Assembly (NCBI RefSeq): GCF_000701505.1
Contig: NZ_JNJB01000012.1
Location: 213,223 to 277,222 of the forward strand
Origin: Dyadobacter crusticola DSM 16708
GTDB lineage: Bacteria > Bacteroidota > Bacteroidia > Cytophagales > Spirosomataceae
Direction: 5' to 3'
DNA: 64,000 bases
The translations under genes and the position numbers were made by a program. The notes under the pieces were generated by a model that saw nothing but the letters and a program-made list of their open reading frames with translations, ran no database searches and had not been told where the DNA came from. This document shows, one piece after another, positions 16,531-26,346 of the stretch (positions are counted from its first letter, which is position 1; each line of letters opens with the position of its first letter).

Positions 16531-17328
16531 ATGGAACAAGCAGAATACCGGGTGCCAACAATGGCGGAAATGGCGGCGAACAATGAATCGCCCGAGATAC
16601 TGTTCTGGGTGGGTTGCGCCGGCTCTTTTGACGACCGATATAAAAAGGTCACAGTCGCATTCGTGAAGATATTGAACAAAGCGAAGATCAGGTTCGCTGT
16701 GTTGGGAACCGAAGAAAGCTGCACAGGAGATCCCGCCCGACGCGCTGGTAACGAATTTAACTTTCAAATGCTGGCTATGTCCAACATCCAGGTTCTGGAT
16801 ATGTATGGAGTAAAGAAGATTGTGACAGCTTGTCCGCATTGCTTCAATACACTCAAAAATGAGTACCCGGAGCTCGGAGGGAATTACGAGGTTATACACC
16901 ATTCGCAGTTTTTACAGCAACTCATAGATGAAGGAAGAATCAGGCCGGAAGACGGACTTCCATTCAAAGGGAAGAAAATAACTTTTCACGACTCCTGCTA
17001 CCTCGGTCGTGCCAACGACATTTACGAGGCGCCGCGTCACGTTCTTAAAACGCTCGATGCAGATCTTACCGAAATGAAACGCTCGCGCGCCAAGGGACTT
17101 TGCTGTGGTGCAGGCGGTGCCCAGATGTTTAAAGAACCCGAAAAAGGCAACAAAGACGTCAATATCGAGCGGGTTGAAGAAGCACTTGCAACCGGCGCAG
17201 ATACGATTGCCGTAGCTTGTCCGTTTTGTATGATTATGATGACCGACGGTTTGAAAAACAAGGAAAGGGAGGATTCTGTCAAAATCTATGATCTTGCAGA
17301 GTTGGTAGCACAGGCAAATGGGCTATAA
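16531..17328 (+). CDS. HdrB-like protein with two cysteine-rich (CCG) domains
   Basis: A 265-residue cytoplasmic protein with duplicated cysteine-rich CCG domains: GCAGSFDDR near the N-terminus with TACPHCFNTLKNEYPEL, and a second set, FHDSCYLGR and GLCCGAGGAQMF, followed by VACPFCMIMM. Such domains bind a [4Fe-4S] cluster at a catalytic or electron-transfer site in HdrB, GlpC, LutA/LldE and SdhE. It forms an operon with the membrane Fe-S protein upstream and probably acts as its soluble half. The donor and acceptor in aerobic Bacteroidota are unsettled. Confidence 0.85.
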   Translation: MEQAEYRVPTMAEMAANNESPEILFWVGCAGSFDDRYKKVTVAFVKILNKAKIRFAVLGTEESCTGDPARRAGNEFNFQMLAMSNIQVLDMYGVKKIVTACPHCFNTLKNEYPELGGNYEVIHHSQFLQQLIDEGRIRPEDGLPFKGKKITFHDSCYLGRANDIYEAPRHVLKTLDADLTEMKRSRAKGLCCGAGGAQMFKEPEKGNKDVNIERVEEALATGADTIAVACPFCMIMMTDGLKNKEREDSVKIYDLAELVAQANGL

Positions 17329-17417
17329 AGCGCCTTTTTACTGTAAGAACTTAGTAAGATTATTCATTGTTGAAATTTGACGACGACATTTGTCAGAACA
17401 TAAATTGAAGTGAAACC

Positions 17418-17927
17418 ATGTACATTCCATTCAGCGATATAGATCTTAAGGCGAGAATCTGGATTTACCAGGCTAATCGCCAGCTTACCGAAACAGAAAC
17501 AGGCATCATCACAGAAACCCTGAAAGCCTCGCTTGATAGCTGGGAAGCACACGGAAAACGGCTGACCGCCTCAGGAAAGGTGTTTGAACATCGCTTTGTA
17601 GTAATCGCTGTTGACGAAAGGGACGAACTCCCGAGCGGCTGTTCCATTGACAAATCCGTGCATTGGTTGCAGGAGATCGGACAACGTATGCAGATCGACT
17701 TCTTCGACCGCTCGCTGGCGTACCTGGATGAAAATGGCGAAGTTCAAACCATACCGGTTGCTAAGATCAAACAATCTGTTCAGGACGAGATCATTCAACC
17801 TTTTACTACCATTTTTGACAACCAGGTGGCCACAAAAGCGCAATGGATGACGCGCTGGAAAATCGCAGCTTCCAATTCCTGGCTGAATCGTTATTTCAGT
17901 GAGCAGAGCAGTTTAAAGGAAAAATAG
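17418..17927 (+). CDS. Conserved Bacteroidota protein of unknown function
   Basis: A 169-residue soluble protein starting MYIPFSDIDLKARIWIYQANRQLTE. Proteins of this type are often labelled ABC transporter ATPase in databases, but no Walker A, Walker B or signature motif is present, so that label is unsupported here. The ordered alternation of strands and helices (FEHRFVVIAVDERDELPSGCSIDKSVHWL) suggests a compact enzyme-like or adaptor fold. It precedes gldH by 32 bases on the same strand and is probably co-transcribed. Confidence 0.75.
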   Translation: MYIPFSDIDLKARIWIYQANRQLTETETGIITETLKASLDSWEAHGKRLTASGKVFEHRFVVIAVDERDELPSGCSIDKSVHWLQEIGQRMQIDFFDRSLAYLDENGEVQTIPVAKIKQSVQDEIIQPFTTIFDNQVATKAQWMTRWKIAASNSWLNRYFSEQSSLKEK

Positions 17928-17959
17928 ATAGTTTTGAAGTCCAACCAGTCGATACTTTC

Positions 17960-18439
17960 ATGAAGTTTTCCGGAATTGCTGCTGTCCTGTTCCTCTGCCT
18001 GGCACTTGTTGCCTGCGACGAAAACGTGGTTTACAAGGCGCATGAAGATATTGACGATGGCCTTTGGTATATCAAAAACAGGCCTACCTTCAAGGTCGAA
18101 ATTACTGATACTACTCAGACCTATAATCTCTACTACCTGCTCAGGAACACGCTGCAATACCCTTATTACAATTTGTATATGACAAGAAACTTTGTTGGTC
18201 CCGACCAGAAAGTGATTTCAAATACTTTGGAAGAAGTGTATTTATCGAATGAAGTTACCGGCAAGCCTTATGGTCACGGACTGGGTGATTTGTTTGATCA
18301 CAAAATTCCTTTTCTCAAAAACTATCGGTTTCCAAGGTCCGGGATCTACACGTTCACACTCTCTCAATCCATGCGGCAAAATCCGCTCCCATTTGTAATG
18401 AGCGTGGGAATAAGTGTTGAGAAAGTACCTGTTAAGTAG
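17960..18439 (+). CDS. gldH: Gliding motility lipoprotein GldH
   Basis: A 159-residue lipoprotein: an N-terminal signal ending in LVAC with lipidated C19, then a body with GldH-like features (YNLYYLLRNTLQYPYYNLYM, GLGDLFDHKIPFLKNYRFP, YTFTLSQSMRQNPL). GldH is required for gliding in Flavobacterium and belongs to the set of lipoproteins linked with the motility/type IX secretion apparatus; its exact role is not settled. Length matches the family. It lies 32 bases after a conserved unknown gene and is convergent with the AI-2E-family permease. Confidence 0.88.
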   Translation: MKFSGIAAVLFLCLALVACDENVVYKAHEDIDDGLWYIKNRPTFKVEITDTTQTYNLYYLLRNTLQYPYYNLYMTRNFVGPDQKVISNTLEEVYLSNEVTGKPYGHGLGDLFDHKIPFLKNYRFPRSGIYTFTLSQSMRQNPLPFVMSVGISVEKVPVK

Positions 18440-18443
18440 GCTG

Positions 18444-19670
18444 TTAGCTGTCAGCAGACCCGGGCTGAATGTTACCGGAAAATCCCTCCGGTTTTTTGCG
18501 GGGTTTGTTGCGGTATCTTCGGTAGGGCTTCTTCTTAAATTCCGGAGTGACTACTGCTTCCCGCTGCAACTCCGCTTGTTCTGCGGCTACTTCATGTACC
18601 GGCTCGCCCAATAAAAACCCGTACGGTTCCAGGCTCGGAATTGTATCCAGGATCACTTTCAGGATTGCAGTGACAGGAAGTGCAAGGATCAAACCAGAAA
18701 GTCCCCATAATTGGCCGCCCAGAAACAATGCAATGATTGCCGCCAGAGGATTCACACTTACTTTGGATCCTACGATATTGGGGGTGATAAAGTTACCTTC
18801 CAGAAACTGAACAAAGCTCATTACCCCGATCACTCCTACTGCGTACCAGGGCGAATCCATAGTTACAATACTTAAAAGAGCAGGAAGAACCGAGCCTATC
18901 AGGATGCCGATATAGGGAATCAGGATTAAGAACCCGGCCAAAAATCCAAAGAATATGGCGTGCGGAATTCCCAAAAGCAGCAGTCCGACACTATTCAAAA
19001 CACCTACGATCAGAATTACCAGAAATAATCCGGACAAGTAACTTTGGATTACCTCATAAATTTTCCTCAACAATGCATTCAGATCTTCGTTAGGTACATT
19101 CCGGATCGCTTTATGCACGAACATTCTGAAAAAGTCGCGGTAAAGCATGAAGAAGAAGATGTAAAGCGGGATTAACACAAACGTCGAAATTGCGCCGGTA
19201 GTGGTTACAAGCGTATTCAGGAGAAAAGCGCGACCTTCCGTAAGTGCATTCACCAGGTATTTTTTACCCTCACTTACCTGCTGGCTGCGGCTGATATTGA
19301 GATAGCGCTCGCCCATTGTAAGCGTTTGATCCATGATAGTTTCTGCCTTTTCAGTAATACGGGGCAACTCTTCTGCAAAACTTCCAATCTGAATGGAAAC
19401 TACATAGATCAGAATAACGATAACTGTAAAAAGCGTTAAGATACTTAGGAGGATTGCGCCGATCCGCGGTACTTTCTTTCTTTCAAGCCAGGCACAGACG
19501 GGATAAAGCAGAATGGCCAGCAGGATTGAAAATGCAAGTGGAATGATAGTTTCACGAAGAACAAACAGAATGTAAACCGTTGCAATCAATGCCACAAGTG
19601 CGCTGGCTAACTTCAGGTAAACGGGTGTTTCTTTACTTTTGTCCGGAACAGGGCGTAATGTTGAATTCAT
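18444..19670 (-). CDS. AI-2E family transporter (PerM-like permease)
   Basis: A 408-residue polytopic membrane protein. Roughly eight hydrophobic helices are visible, including ASALVALIATVYILFVLRETI and PLAFSILLAILLYPVCAWLE at the N-terminus, and the family hallmarks FFGFLAGFLILIPYIGILIGSVLPAL and FITPNIVGSKVSVNPLAAIIALFLGGQLWGLSGLILALP. The C-terminus is cytoplasmic and basic (KKPYRRYRNKPRKKP). Despite the name, most members are not AI-2 exporters; some are Na+/H+ antiporters. Its ATG overlaps head-to-head with the ATG of the next plus-strand gene. Confidence 0.88.
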   Translation of the reverse strand: MNSTLRPVPDKSKETPVYLKLASALVALIATVYILFVLRETIIPLAFSILLAILLYPVCAWLERKKVPRIGAILLSILTLFTVIVILIYVVSIQIGSFAEELPRITEKAETIMDQTLTMGERYLNISRSQQVSEGKKYLVNALTEGRAFLLNTLVTTTGAISTFVLIPLYIFFFMLYRDFFRMFVHKAIRNVPNEDLNALLRKIYEVIQSYLSGLFLVILIVGVLNSVGLLLLGIPHAIFFGFLAGFLILIPYIGILIGSVLPALLSIVTMDSPWYAVGVIGVMSFVQFLEGNFITPNIVGSKVSVNPLAAIIALFLGGQLWGLSGLILALPVTAILKVILDTIPSLEPYGFLLGEPVHEVAAEQAELQREAVVTPEFKKKPYRRYRNKPRKKPEGFSGNIQPGSADS

Positions 19671-20508
19671 GAATAAGTTAATGTACGTGTGGTTTGCTGT
19701 GAAGACGCTTTTTTCTACCTGCGATTCTGATCACAAAGTCAACAATTTCAAGAGAGTACGGTCTGAGTACAAAATTAGCAAAATAGGCAAGCTTCCTAGC
19801 TTGATCTCTGAAAGTTCGGGGCTCGCAAGGTCGCAGAATGCAAACATATTCTGGTCGCACAATGACAGCGGCGGCAAACCCGAGCTGTACGGATTTGATC
19901 TTTCCGGTAAACTCATTTCAATCAAAGCCATTCCACAGGCGAAAAATGTAGATTGGGAAGACCTGGCCGAAGACAAGGTTGGTAACATTTACATTGGTGA
20001 TTTTGGCAATAATGCAGCTACACGATCCGAATATGAGATTTATAAATACAATAGCCTTGACTCGACTACCCAGGTAATCAAGTTCAAATACGCCGAGCAG
20101 CAAAAACCCGCAAAGAACAGCGCGGGCCGAATTTTCGATTCGGAAGCTTTTTTTCATCACAAGGACAGCCTTTATTTATTTTCCAAGAACTGGGGAGATG
20201 ATCCGGTTGTGAGAATGTACCGCATTTCGGATAAACCCGGGGATTATGTAGTCAGTGTGGCAGACAGTATCCCGGTGAATGCGCAGGTAACCTCAGCAGA
20301 TATCAGTCCCGACGGTAAAAGGTTCGTGCTGCTGACTTATGGGAAAGTGCTGGTGTTTGAAGTCTCTGGCGACGGCATTAATTTTAGTAAACCCGTGGGC
20401 TGTTTCCGGTTGGTAAAAAAGCAAAACGAGGCGATCTTGTTTTTGAACAATACCGATATGCTTGTCACCGCCGAGCAGGGAGATATGTACCGGATTACTT
20501 ATCGTTGA
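19669..20508 (+). CDS. Probable lipoprotein with propeller-like repeats
   Basis: The frame is open from 19639, but the ATG at 19669 gives MNKLMYVWFAVKTLFSTC, a short signal sequence with a possible lipobox (FSTC) and 279 residues; the ATG at 19681 is an alternative. The body shows repeated short beta-blades with aspartate-rich turns (FWSHNDSGGKPELYGFDLSG, NIYIGDFGNN, TSADISPDGKRFVLLTY), which suggests a six- or seven-bladed propeller. Function unknown. The start overlaps head-to-head with the permease start, so its promoter must lie inside that gene. Confidence 0.6.
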   Translation: MNKLMYVWFAVKTLFSTCDSDHKVNNFKRVRSEYKISKIGKLPSLISESSGLARSQNANIFWSHNDSGGKPELYGFDLSGKLISIKAIPQAKNVDWEDLAEDKVGNIYIGDFGNNAATRSEYEIYKYNSLDSTTQVIKFKYAEQQKPAKNSAGRIFDSEAFFHHKDSLYLFSKNWGDDPVVRMYRISDKPGDYVVSVADSIPVNAQVTSADISPDGKRFVLLTYGKVLVFEVSGDGINFSKPVGCFRLVKKQNEAILFLNNTDMLVTAEQGDMYRITYR

Positions 20509-20544
20509 TATTAAGTTTGTGTTAACAATAGCGGGATACATGTA

Positions 20545-20559
20545 ATGTGAACATCACAT
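20545..20559. promoter_or_regulatory. Palindrome in front of the response regulator
   Basis: ATGTGA-ACA-TCACAT is a perfect 6-bp inverted repeat with a 3-bp spacer, 37 bases before the response regulator ATG. It has the form of a dimeric regulator site; no protein can be assigned, and a chance palindrome is possible. Confidence 0.3.
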
Positions 20560-20595
20560 CCTCTAATTTCGAAGTGCGTTTTAATCATAATAGCA

Positions 20596-21306
20596 ATGAG
20601 CACCACTAAATCCGCTGTATCAGCACCGAAAGTACTTGTAGTGGATGATGACTCCGATATCGTTGAGCTCCTCGAATATAATTTAACCAAGGAAGGCTAC
20701 TCCGTACTTACAGCGTCCAACGGCAAAAAAGCAATCGAAATTGCCAAGACTTTTACCCCGGACCTTATCCTCCTGGATATCATGATGCCGCAGCTTGACG
20801 GTATTGAAACAGGCAGGATTTTACGCCAGAATCCTGATATCAGAAATACATATATACTTTTCCTCACCGCCCGCTCAGAAGAATATTCTGAGGTAGCTGC
20901 ATTTGATGTAGGCGCAGACGATTACATTACCAAGCCGATCAAGCCACGTGCCTTGATGAGCCGCATTAATGCATTGTTCCGTCGGGAAGCGCAAAAGGCT
21001 GAATCGGGAGATACCATTGACATACTTGACCTTTCGATCAACCGGAAGAACTATACGGTAACTCAGTCTGGTGAAAAAGCAATCGTTTTACCTAAGAAGG
21101 AATTTGAATTGCTGTTTTTCCTTGCACAAACTCCAAACAAAGTTTTCAGCCGCGACGAGCTGCTCCAAAAAATCTGGGGAGCTGATATCTATGTGCTGGA
21201 ACGCACCGTCGACGTGCATATCAGGAAGTTGAGAGAAAAGTTGGGAGATCAGTACATCAAAACTTTGAAGGGCGTAGGTTACATGTTCAGCAACGAACCT
21301 GCTTAA
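20596..21306 (+). CDS. Two-component response regulator, OmpR/PhoB type
   Basis: A 236-residue protein. The N-terminal receiver domain has the acidic pocket VVDDDSD (D17-D19), phospho-acceptor D61 in LILLDIMMPQLDG, the conserved threonine in FLTAR and lysine in YITKPIKPRAL. The C-terminal winged helix carries LPKKEFELLFFLAQTPNKVF, RDELLQKIWG, RTVDVHIRKLREKLG and IKTLKGVGYMF. It is a DNA-binding transcription factor. No histidine kinase is adjacent; the hybrid kinase at 38947-40710 is not obviously its partner. Confidence 0.95.
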   Translation: MSTTKSAVSAPKVLVVDDDSDIVELLEYNLTKEGYSVLTASNGKKAIEIAKTFTPDLILLDIMMPQLDGIETGRILRQNPDIRNTYILFLTARSEEYSEVAAFDVGADDYITKPIKPRALMSRINALFRREAQKAESGDTIDILDLSINRKNYTVTQSGEKAIVLPKKEFELLFFLAQTPNKVFSRDELLQKIWGADIYVLERTVDVHIRKLREKLGDQYIKTLKGVGYMFSNEPA

Positions 21307-21309
21307 TGC

Positions 21310-23814
21310 TCAGTTTTGAACACTGAGCGAGTCTTCTTCAACCTCGTCGTCCTTTCCCTGGTCTTTTTGTTTGTTCTTATCTTTCTTCCTGCGGAAAGCG
21401 AGCTTGATGTTCACCTCGCCATTCTCGTCAATCGCGCGAAGGAAGATTTTCGAACCATCCTTTTTCTCTTCGTTATTAGGATCAAGAACATAGGTAGAGT
21501 CCCGCTTTTTCAGGTTGCTCAACGGAATCTGGATGTTGATATCTGTTTTGTTACCAAAGCTGTAAATGCCGTCGAGATAAAGGGTAAGCACATTGGATTC
21601 AATTTCCATCGGCGCTATCTGGATTTCCTGTCCAACCAACCTGATATTGTTACGGATTGGGGCAAACCGAACGCGTTCGAAATTGCGCTTCTTGAAAATA
21701 AGCCGCTTCATTTTCATAAAAGGCTCGAAGTTGATAATGTACCCGTTTGAAAGGTCGAAGGACAACTCTCCGCGCATCGTTGCGGGCATCAGCCTTACAT
21801 TATTATTCAGGTTAGCCTCGAATTTGAAATCCGTATTAAGAACGCCCTTGATATTATCGCTGGTTATCGCTTTCTGACCAAAATTGTCGAAGGAATAAAA
21901 TACAGAATGTACGTCGGCATTGACAACCTTGCCTTTCACAGCCATTCGTGGTAACTGTCCGCGTGCCGAATTATCCATATTTCCTGATATCCGCATACTG
22001 CCCTTTCCAAAAGCTTTCATCACAAAGTACTCGATCCTGACCGCGTTATCCTTGATCGTAAATTCCCCCTTCACATCCCGCGCCGTGAAGTTTCGGTACT
22101 GCAGCTCTTTGGTATCCAGCTTCGCAGTAATCTCCATTTGATCAATCGCATTGTCAAGCAGCTGTGACAGCCTCAATTTCTTCCGCCTGTTTTCCGGCTC
22201 ATTTGTCCTTGCTGCAAACAGATTTTCCAGCCAATTGAGCTTCCATTTAGGGATATTAATATCGACAGTAGCACGCAGCGGTTTGGGCGATCCAAAAAGA
22301 TAAGGTATCAGGTCAATCAACTTGCCGCGCATATATAGCATATTCTGCCCGTCGGAGAAATGCAGGTCCTGGAATACGACCGCTTTCTCATTGAAATTGA
22401 ATTCACCATCAATCTTGGAAAGACGGACTTTCCTGGGCAGGTAGTCCATTGCAATGTTGTTGACAGTCGCTTTGCCGGTTATCTTGCCGTCGAACTTGTC
22501 TTCGCGAGAATTATAGAAGTTTTTCAGGCTACCAGCAAAATGGAAGTCGATCCGGGCAGTGCCCCGCTTGAAAACATACTTATCCGGATCGAATAGCGAA
22601 CCGAGGTTAGTAGAGTCAGCCAGAACATGTCCTTCGAGCACAGCCCGCGGAGACCGGAAATCCTTAACAGCGAACTTGAAGTGAAAAGGTATTTTCTCAA
22701 ACGATCCCGTGATTTTAGGCGCAGTTAAAGCCGAATTATGTACATCAGGAATTCGCGAGGTATCTGCCTGGTTAGTAAATGTCCCAAAAGCTTTGATCTG
22801 CCTGAGTGTTCCAACGGGCAAATCATATTTGAAGGTATCTGTTTCAAATTTTACATCTACGCGCGGCTGTACAGCTGAGAGCTGGCCGGCTACATTCACT
22901 TCTGTATTTACCCTGGCTCTTACACCTAACGAGTCAATCTGGCTCTGCAGCTTTTTAGTCAGCAGCGGCAATGCATTGGCAACTTCAATCTTGTTGGCAG
23001 AAAAATGCATCTTAAACTTCCGCGTCGTATCTGAGAAGTCGAATTCTCCATTGATGTTGATCTTGTCGTGCGTGGCGCTTTCCAGAACCGACGGATAGAT
23101 GGTTAACTTCTTGTTTTCGCTATCGAATGCAAGCGCAAGGTTGAGGCTGGTTTCCTGGTTGACCAAAAAACCGCCTTTTTCAGGTTTGAAGGTAAGTCCT
23201 TTGAATAAAACAGCGCCTTTGAAGCTGGAATTGGCTGTGGTGTCAGTTACCGTAACAATGTTGGTAGCATCATGGAACAGCGCACCATAGTATTTTCTTT
23301 TGACCGAATCAGCGAACATCACCCCGAAATTGATAAAACGGAGATGGCCAAACTTTTCAACGATATTGCTGCTGCCCGACTTTTTCTTCTTGTCTTTCCC
23401 CTCTCCGGATTGGAAAATGGTCAGGTTAGAATATCCATTACGCATGGTGAACAGGTTTAGTGAACCGTCCTGCAGTACCAGATTTTTGATCTTGATATTT
23501 CCTTTGTAAAAACCTTTCAGATCCAAAGCGACATGGATCAGCTCAGCTTCCAGAAAAGGTTTTTGGTGGGTATTGAACAGACTGTCTGTAAGTCTGACCT
23601 TTGACAAGGTAAAATTTAAACCGAACCCGCCGTAGAATGGGCGGAATTTGAAGTCATCTATTTCGAGGTTCCCGTTCAGGTTTTCATTAACCAGCTCCTG
23701 AACACTCCTGAATATCTTTTCCTTATTTCTGTCCACCCATATTTCGACTGCTGCAAACATGAAAACGGCACAGAGGACTACAATTCCAAAGATTTTCAAT
23801 ACTCTTGCAAACAT
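21310..23814 (-). CDS. AsmA-like large periplasmic/envelope protein
   Basis: An 834-residue protein with one N-terminal transmembrane helix (ILKIFGIVVLCAVFMFAAVEIWV) and a long beta-rich body typical of the AsmA/TamB-like family: early DDFKFRPFYGGFGLNFTLSKVRL, mid-protein MYMRGKLIDLIPYLFG, and a late AsmA_2-like part with GELSFDLSNGYIINFEPF and NNIRLVGQEIQIAPMEIESN. The C-terminus is charged. Such proteins are thought to help lipid transport or outer-membrane assembly. It converges on the response regulator with only 3 bases between stop codons; a short hairpin, GCTCAGT/ACTGAGC, lies at 21308-21327. Confidence 0.75.
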   Translation of the reverse strand: MFARVLKIFGIVVLCAVFMFAAVEIWVDRNKEKIFRSVQELVNENLNGNLEIDDFKFRPFYGGFGLNFTLSKVRLTDSLFNTHQKPFLEAELIHVALDLKGFYKGNIKIKNLVLQDGSLNLFTMRNGYSNLTIFQSGEGKDKKKKSGSSNIVEKFGHLRFINFGVMFADSVKRKYYGALFHDATNIVTVTDTTANSSFKGAVLFKGLTFKPEKGGFLVNQETSLNLALAFDSENKKLTIYPSVLESATHDKININGEFDFSDTTRKFKMHFSANKIEVANALPLLTKKLQSQIDSLGVRARVNTEVNVAGQLSAVQPRVDVKFETDTFKYDLPVGTLRQIKAFGTFTNQADTSRIPDVHNSALTAPKITGSFEKIPFHFKFAVKDFRSPRAVLEGHVLADSTNLGSLFDPDKYVFKRGTARIDFHFAGSLKNFYNSREDKFDGKITGKATVNNIAMDYLPRKVRLSKIDGEFNFNEKAVVFQDLHFSDGQNMLYMRGKLIDLIPYLFGSPKPLRATVDINIPKWKLNWLENLFAARTNEPENRRKKLRLSQLLDNAIDQMEITAKLDTKELQYRNFTARDVKGEFTIKDNAVRIEYFVMKAFGKGSMRISGNMDNSARGQLPRMAVKGKVVNADVHSVFYSFDNFGQKAITSDNIKGVLNTDFKFEANLNNNVRLMPATMRGELSFDLSNGYIINFEPFMKMKRLIFKKRNFERVRFAPIRNNIRLVGQEIQIAPMEIESNVLTLYLDGIYSFGNKTDINIQIPLSNLKKRDSTYVLDPNNEEKKDGSKIFLRAIDENGEVNIKLAFRRKKDKNKQKDQGKDDEVEEDSLSVQN

Positions 23815-24026
23815 GAAATGAGGGGTTTAACGCAATTGCTGCTAACTGGACAACATTTTAGCCTGCACGCAGCACTATACATTCATTAATAACGTGCCAG
23901 CCTATATTGCTCAAACCAAGTGAGGTATCTTAAAGGTTCATCTTCGCTATTCAAGGCAAAAAATCGTAGTTTTGCCGACTCTTTCTGAGATCAGTTTCAA
24001 ATAGTCAATCACATATCGCAGCAACA

Positions 24027-25742
24027 ATGCTACTAAGCGAACAGGAAATATTGCGCCGCCAAAAGCGCGAAGAATTGATAAAGCTGGGAATTGAACCCTA
24101 CCCGGTTGAGGAGTTTGTGGTAAACACATACGCAGGGGATATCCTCAAAAATTACGAGAACAATAAGATCGACTATAAACATGTGGCTATGGCTGGCCGG
24201 CTCATGGGTTTCCGCATCATGGGAAGTGCTGCATTTGCCGAGTTTCAGGACAGCACGGGTCGCATTCAACTGTATTTCAGAAGGGATGATCTTTGTCCGG
24301 GAGAGGATAAGACCTTGTACAATACGGTTTTCAAAAAACTGCTGGACATTGGTGATATCATTGGAGTTACCGGATTTGTATTCACCACACAAACGGGTGA
24401 GATTTCGGTCCATGTTCAGGAGTTTAAAATTTTGAACAAATCCCTTCGCCCGCTACCGGTTGTGAAGCGCGATGAAGAAGGCAATATTTACGACGGATTT
24501 ACGGATCCTGAGTTAAGATATCGTCAACGCTATGTGGATTTGATCGTGAATCCTGAGGTACGCGATATTTTCGTAAAACGCGCCCGGATCATTACCACAA
24601 TGCGGTCTTATTTTGACTCAAATGGCTGGCTGGAAGTAGAGACACCGGTACTGCAATCCATTCACGGTGGTGCCGCGGCTCGTCCATTTACCACGCACCA
24701 CAATGCATTGGATCTTGGACTATACCTGCGTATCGCTACCGAGCTCCACCTTAAAAGGTTGATTGTAGGTGGATTTGATGGTGTGTACGAGTTTGGAAAG
24801 CTCTTCCGTAACGAAGGAATGGACCGCACGCACAATCCTGAATTCACAACGGTGGAATTGTATGTCGCTTACAAAGATTACATCTGGATGATGAAAATGA
24901 CGGAGGAGCTGCTTGAAAAAGTGGCTATTCAGGTCAATGGAACCACCAAGGCGAAGTTTGGGGATGTTGAGCTTGATTTTGCAGGACCTTACCGGAGATT
25001 GAGCATCACCGATGCAATACATCAATATACCGGTCTAAATGTTGACGCGCTTGATGAAGAAGCAATCCGTGAGCAATGCAGGCAGTGGGGAATGGAAGTG
25101 AGCGACAGCATGGGAAAAGGGAAGCTTATTGACGAGATATTTGGTGAGAAAGTAGAAGAGCACATTATTCAGCCTACCTTCATCACAGACCATCCAGTTG
25201 AAATGTCGCCGCTTACCAAAAAGCACCGGACGAAAAAAGGAATGGTGGAGCGATTTGAGCTATTTGTCAATGGAAGAGAGATAGCCAATGCATATTCTGA
25301 GCTGAATGATCCTCTGGAACAGCGTGAAAGATTTGAAGATCAGCTTAAACTGAAAGAACGAGGCGATGAGGAAGCAATGGAGATGGACGACGATTTCCTG
25401 CGCTCACTTGAATACGGTATGCCGCCGACGTCAGGGATAGGAATTGGAATTGACAGACTTACAATGCTGCTGACAAACAATTCGAGCATTCAGGAAGTAA
25501 TTTTTTTCCCGCAAATGCGGCCTGAGAAAAAAGCTGAAATGGCAAAGGAAACGGATTATGTAAATGCAGGCGTACCTGCAGTCTGGATACCTGCTTTGCA
25601 GAAAATGAATATTCTCACCATTGAGCAACTTAAAGCCGCTAATCCGAACAAGATTTTCAATGATTTAGGCGGAATGCGAAAGAAGCTGAAAATAGACGAA
25701 AAGATGCCTCAGCTTGACGATGTAAAAGCCTGGGTTGAATAG
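24027..25742 (+). CDS. lysS: Lysine--tRNA ligase, class II
   Basis: A 571-residue class II lysyl-tRNA synthetase. The N-terminal OB-fold anticodon-binding domain ([21 protein letters not shown]) is followed by the catalytic core with [20 protein letters not shown] (motif 2) and [13 protein letters not shown] (motif 3). It is longer than E. coli LysS by about 65 residues because of a C-terminal extension ([20 protein letters not shown]...KAWVE), a usual trait of Bacteroidota enzymes. A TAGTTTTG stretch at 23967-23974 resembles the -7 element of Bacteroidota promoters. Confidence 0.97.
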   Translation: MLLSEQEILRRQKREELIKLGIEPYPVEEFVVNTYAGDILKNYENNKIDYKHVAMAGRLMGFRIMGSAAFAEFQDSTGRIQLYFRRDDLCPGEDKTLYNTVFKKLLDIGDIIGVTGFVFTTQTGEISVHVQEFKILNKSLRPLPVVKRDEEGNIYDGFTDPELRYRQRYVDLIVNPEVRDIFVKRARIITTMRSYFDSNGWLEVETPVLQSIHGGAAARPFTTHHNALDLGLYLRIATELHLKRLIVGGFDGVYEFGKLFRNEGMDRTHNPEFTTVELYVAYKDYIWMMKMTEELLEKVAIQVNGTTKAKFGDVELDFAGPYRRLSITDAIHQYTGLNVDALDEEAIREQCRQWGMEVSDSMGKGKLIDEIFGEKVEEHIIQPTFITDHPVEMSPLTKKHRTKKGMVERFELFVNGREIANAYSELNDPLEQRERFEDQLKLKERGDEEAMEMDDDFLRSLEYGMPPTSGIGIGIDRLTMLLTNNSSIQEVIFFPQMRPEKKAEMAKETDYVNAGVPAVWIPALQKMNILTIEQLKAANPNKIFNDLGGMRKKLKIDEKMPQLDDVKAWVE

Positions 25743-25750
25743 AACAAAAA

Positions 25751-25784
25751 TGAAAAATGCCACTCGCAGGAGTGGCATTTTTCA
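25751..25784. terminator. Bidirectional terminator between lysS and the cold shock gene
   Basis: A perfect 15-bp stem (25751-25765 with 25770-25784) closes on a GCAG loop. The A-run in the left arm and the T-run in the right arm give a U-tract in both directions, suiting the convergent genes on either side. Confidence 0.85.
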
Positions 25785-25805
25785 TTTCATGCAAAAAAAA
25801 TACAG

Positions 25806-26000
25806 TTATATTTTTTTTACCTGTACAGCATTAAGTCCTTTTTTACCTTCAACGACTTCGTATTCAACTTGGTCATTTTCACGGATAGTAAGTCCTCCCA
25901 ATCCTGTCACATGGACAAAGATGTCTCTGTTTGTGTCGTCTTCAACGATGAAGCCGTATCCCTTAGCTTCATTGAAAAATTTTACAGTACCTGTTGGCAT
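25806..26000 (-). CDS. cspA: Cold shock protein, CspA family
   Basis: A 64-residue single cold-shock domain with RNP1-like KGYGFIVEDD and RNP2-like DIFVHVTGL motifs; starts MPTGTVKFFNEAKGYGFI. It binds single-stranded RNA/DNA as a chaperone. Bacteroidota genomes often have several; which paralogue this is cannot be told. The 346 bases upstream to the next gene allow a long 5' leader, as in many csp genes. Confidence 0.93.
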   Translation of the reverse strand: MPTGTVKFFNEAKGYGFIVEDDTNRDIFVHVTGLGGLTIRENDQVEYEVVEGKKGLNAVQVKKI

Positions 26001-26346
26001 AATGTTGAAATAAAAAAATTGAAATAAGGTGAAAATACAAGGATTTTATTCGTGATTCAGTGGATATTCAAAATGCCGTCACCAAATAATTGAGGGAGGC
26101 TCAACCCTTCGACAAAAGAAATTTTGGAAATTCTTGTTAAGACATCTTGATTATAATGAACAACTTACAAAATCTTTAATCACAAAGAAACAAAAATTGT
26201 TTGTAAAACAATTTATTTGCCAGAAGAATTTGTAAAGTAACGACTTAGCGGTATTTTGCTTTACCGTTCCTTTGATAAAAAACCGTCAGGTTGATTGTTT
26301 ATCCCCTCTAAAATTGGTAACTATGAACTAACAATTCGAGAAAGGC
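26001..26346. other. Intergenic region with probable divergent promoters
   Basis: AT-rich, without a gene. It separates the divergent cold shock and PspC-domain genes and should contain both promoters and the csp leader. A small perfect hairpin (AAATTGTTT-GTA-AAACAATTT) lies at 26194-26214. I see nothing else. Confidence 0.45.

Noticed and set aside
17418..17927. ABC transporter ATPase label
   Set aside because: No Walker A, Walker B or LSGGQ-type motif is present in the 169 residues.
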